The notes below the pieces were generated by a model, which was not told where the DNA came from, did no database searches, and saw only the letters and a list, made by a program, of their open reading frames with translations. A DNA stretch of 64,000 nucleotides, from NCBI RefSeq assembly GCF_001816145.1, contig NZ_MDZB01000033.1, positions 1-64,000 of the forward strand, given 5' to 3'. Below are positions 59,284 through 64,000 of the stretch, in pieces. The translations under genes and the position numbers were made by a program. Position 1 is the first letter of the stretch, and the number at the start of each line of letters is the position of its first letter. Source of the stretch: Hymenobacter lapidarius. Lineage in GTDB: Bacteria > Bacteroidota > Bacteroidia > Cytophagales > Hymenobacteraceae.

Positions 59284-60390
59284 TTACAGCGACAGCGCGA
59301 TGGTGCCCGTTAGGTTGCCGTAGGTGCGGGCCGAGGGCTGCTCGGCGGCATCATACAGGGAGTTGCGGGAATTGAGCACTTTGCCTTCGAGCCGCACCAG
59401 CACGCGGCGGGTGGGGGCGTAATCCAAATTGAGAGAACCGCCCCGCACAAAGAAATCGGGCTCGGACGCCGGTGGGCCGGCATCGCGCACCACCACGCCG
59501 TTTTTGGCAAAGTAGTATTCGCCCCGCAGCGCCGCCGTAAACGGGCTGCCAGGCTGCCGGCCCAGGCGGTAGCGCAGCACCAGCGCTCCGGTGTGCCAGG
59601 AGTCGTGGTCCTGGCCGGCGCTGCGGGCCTGCTGCGTGCCAATGTCGAACAGGGCGAGCACCGAAAGGCGCGAAGTGGCCGCGTAGGTCAGGTAAAAATC
59701 GTGAAAGTAGCGGCGGCGCGCCGCCGAGTTGGTGGGCTGTTCGTTGCCGTAAAACGTGCTGGAATTGAGCAGCCAGCGGGCCGAGGGCCGCCACTGCACC
59801 TGCGTGCCCAGCGCTTTGGCCCGGTTGGTTTCGCGTATGTTCTGCCAGCCGTTGAGGGCCAGTGCGGTCAGCGTCCATTTCGGGCTGGCCTCATAGGTAA
59901 AGCGCGCTCCGGCTTCGTAGTAGGGCGAGCTTTCGGCGGCCAGCGAATGCGTGAGCGTCCAGTTGTTTTTGGAAATGGCCGACTCGAAGCCGATGTGCGA
60001 GCCGAAAACGCCCACGTCGAGCCAGGCTCGGCGCAGGGGCCGGAAGCCCGCGTAGGCTTCGTAAATGTGCTGCAGGACTTGGGGCTCGGCCGCGTAGTTG
60101 GCTTCGGGGTAGGTGCCGGCCTGCAGGCCCAGGGCACCGCGCACGCGGCCGTCGTCAAACTGGGCCCCCACCAGCGCCTGGTTCACGGTGAATTCGTTCT
60201 GGCGGTTGTGGGAGTAGAGGAAGCCGGGGCGGCGCGTGTCGGTGGGAGCTGGAAAATCCAGCCCGAAATAACCGTCTACGTAGCCGTAGAGCTGCACGGT
60301 AGCGGTAGTGTCGGCGGTGGGCAGTTGGGCAGCGACGGGCCGGGCCAGCCCCAGGGTCAGCGGAAGCAACAGGAGCAGGAGGGGTTTCAT
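59284..60390 (-). CDS. Putative beta-barrel porin (BBP2-like)
   Basis: 368 residues from ATG 60390, with signal peptide KPLLLLLLPLTLGLARPVAA. The mature protein has porin-like strands and the order YGYVDGYFGLDFP, LYSHNRQNEFTVNQALVGAQ, YEAYAGFRPLRRAWLDVGVF, GFESAISKNNWTLTHSLAAE and PYYEAGARFTYEASPKWTLT, characteristic of the putative beta-barrel porin-2 type in Bacteroidota. C-terminal GNLTGTIALSL. Substrate unknown. The frame extends far upstream into non-coding sequence, which was dropped. Confidence 0.82.
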   Translation of the reverse strand: MKPLLLLLLPLTLGLARPVAAQLPTADTTATVQLYGYVDGYFGLDFPAPTDTRRPGFLYSHNRQNEFTVNQALVGAQFDDGRVRGALGLQAGTYPEANYAAEPQVLQHIYEAYAGFRPLRRAWLDVGVFGSHIGFESAISKNNWTLTHSLAAESSPYYEAGARFTYEASPKWTLTALALNGWQNIRETNRAKALGTQVQWRPSARWLLNSSTFYGNEQPTNSAARRRYFHDFYLTYAATSRLSVLALFDIGTQQARSAGQDHDSWHTGALVLRYRLGRQPGSPFTAALRGEYYFAKNGVVVRDAGPPASEPDFFVRGGSLNLDYAPTRRVLVRLEGKVLNSRNSLYDAAEQPSARTYGNLTGTIALSL

Positions 60391-60996
60391 AGCGAAGCGG
60401 TGACGGCGGGGCCGTAGGTGGCGGGTTGCTGCACCCGGAAACGGGTGCTTGGTGGGGGACATTGATGAGCAAACAGGGAATAACTTCCGGTCCGGATGTA
60501 CAGCTCCGCGTTTGTTTTTGCAACCTGCATTTATCGGCGTCAAAAAGCATGTAAAATTATCATTTTCCGCGGCGCCTGCAATGCACCTGGGCCGTGCCGG
60601 ACGGCAGCAGGCAACCTGCTCCCCCCCAATCGGGAACTTCACCCGCGTTGGCCAGCAGCACCCTGAAAAAAACATTTCTACGTTCGGTTCCGGCTCGACG
60701 GTCGAGTTGACCAATGCTGAGTGCTGATACCCAAGTGCCCCATACAAGCGCAGTGCGCTGCTACTGGCCCGTATCAAGGGGCTTTATGAAAAATGAAACG
60801 ATTTTTTCGTCGGTAGTATCCCGGCTTTGGGCTACTGCCGGCGCAAACCCTCGCAGTGGCCTTGAGGTCTGGCTGCTCCATGCTTTTTGAGGTTGTCCTA
60901 CCAGTTTGCCGAAACAGTCCTGAACGGCTTCGATGGCGCTTAGCGTGCCCGTATGGGTTATGGGTATTGAATTATCAGTCATTAACAAGCCAGCGT
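60391..60996. other. Gene-free stretch upstream of the porin-like gene
   Basis: Between the porin-like start and the katG terminator I see no convincing gene: the short frames here lack coding bias. It holds a small palindrome GCACCC-GGAAAC-GGGTGC near 60431, probably in the porin leader, and ends at a strong terminator. Confidence 0.6.
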
Positions 60997-61039
60997 CAAC
61001 AAAAAAAGGTGGCCTTGAAAAAGGCCACCTTTTTTGTTG
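60997..61039. terminator. Bidirectional terminator downstream of katG
   Basis: CAACAAAAAAAGGTGGCCTT-GAAA-AAGGCCACCTTTTTTGTTG, a 19-20-bp stem with A/T-tracts on each side, 51 bases after the katG stop. Confidence 0.85.
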
Positions 61040-61089
61040 ACATAATTCGACAACTGTTGCAGTCTAAGGACCGCGAAAGCTGCGTCTGA

Positions 61090-63904
<2,815 letters not shown>

Positions 63905-64000
63905 ATGAAAAACATGATTACCCCAACGCTGATTCTTGCAGCCCTGTTATTTGCGGCTGTAGAGTTGCCCGTGCAGGCACAAACAAAAGCTCCCGTGCCA
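63905..64000 (+). CDS. N-terminus of an exported protein (cut by window edge)
   Basis: The last 32 codons start at ATG 63905: KNMITPTLILAALLFAAVEL then PVQAQTKAPVP, a clear signal peptide with a cleavage site after VQAQ or similar. The mature protein lies outside the window, so nothing can be said about its role. Confidence 0.6.
   Translation, partial: MKNMITPTLILAALLFAAVELPVQAQTKAPVP

Noticed and set aside
60761..60988. 75-codon minus-strand frame downstream of katG
   Set aside because: No coding bias, signal peptide or family; it runs up to the katG terminator.

Overview
The window looks like chromosome of a high-GC Cytophagales bacterium, most probably Hymenobacter or a close relative. 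The grounds are the GC-rich Bacteroidota gene content (TonB receptor with carboxypeptidase-like plug, a type IX secretion 'plug' protein, a DUF3276/PUR protein, LytS/LytTR pairs, a classical menaquinone pathway), the Bacteroidota promoter motif TAnnTTTG in front of several genes, and dispersed palindromes built on ATGCTGAGC...GTCGAAGCATCTC. The genus call is inference from recall; no database was searched. No rRNA, tRNA, CRISPR array, intact insertion sequence or prophage was seen.

Layout. 0-8.7 kb: ECF sigma factor and a cut-off partner, PhzF-family isomerase, an AT-rich orphan, ruvC divergent from a UPF0104 membrane protein/glycosyltransferase pair, a c-type cytochrome, a lone OppC-like permease and a PP2C-type phosphatase. 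8.9-16.9 kb: surface polysaccharide region with O-antigen ligase-like protein, Wzz-like protein, Wzx-like flippase, GT4 glycosyltransferase, then a tightly overlapping unit of an unknown protein, a polysaccharide deacetylase and a processive-type GT2. 17-24.7 kb: a BlaI/M56-peptidase sensor pair whose peptidase carries POTRA-like repeats, TatD, a PAS-only protein with a small helical partner, a lipoprotein and a TonB receptor. 24.9-31.7 kb: MmeI-like fused restriction-modification enzyme, LytS/LytTR two-component pair and envelope proteins. 31.7-41.4 kb: menaquinone genes menI-menF-menD-menB with menE 4 kb further on, interrupted by a DUF885 peptidase, small unknown genes and an AT-rich orphan. 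41.6-53.8 kb: pyruvate dehydrogenase E2, an Mrr-like endonuclease overlapping hslV, a deoxyhypusine-synthase-like protein, OmpA lipoprotein, a PLP trans-sulfuration enzyme, DUF58, DUF3276 and ychF. 54-64 kb: two tandem M48 metalloproteases, the T9SS plug protein, a porin-like barrel, katG and the start of a secreted protein.

Themes. Envelope biogenesis and sensing dominate. DNA defence is represented by two unlinked nucleases (MmeI-like and Mrr-like). The less ordinary observations are the BlaR1-like protease with POTRA-like repeats under a BlaI operator, the AT-rich specificity segment inside the MmeI-like enzyme, the mrr/hslV coupling, the bacterial deoxyhypusine-synthase homologue, promoters so close to the start codon that mRNAs should be leaderless, and at least three families of intergenic inverted repeats. 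Six genes carry a single frameshift in GC-rich tracts; this pattern fits indel errors in the assembly better than six real pseudogenes, but the sequence alone cannot decide.
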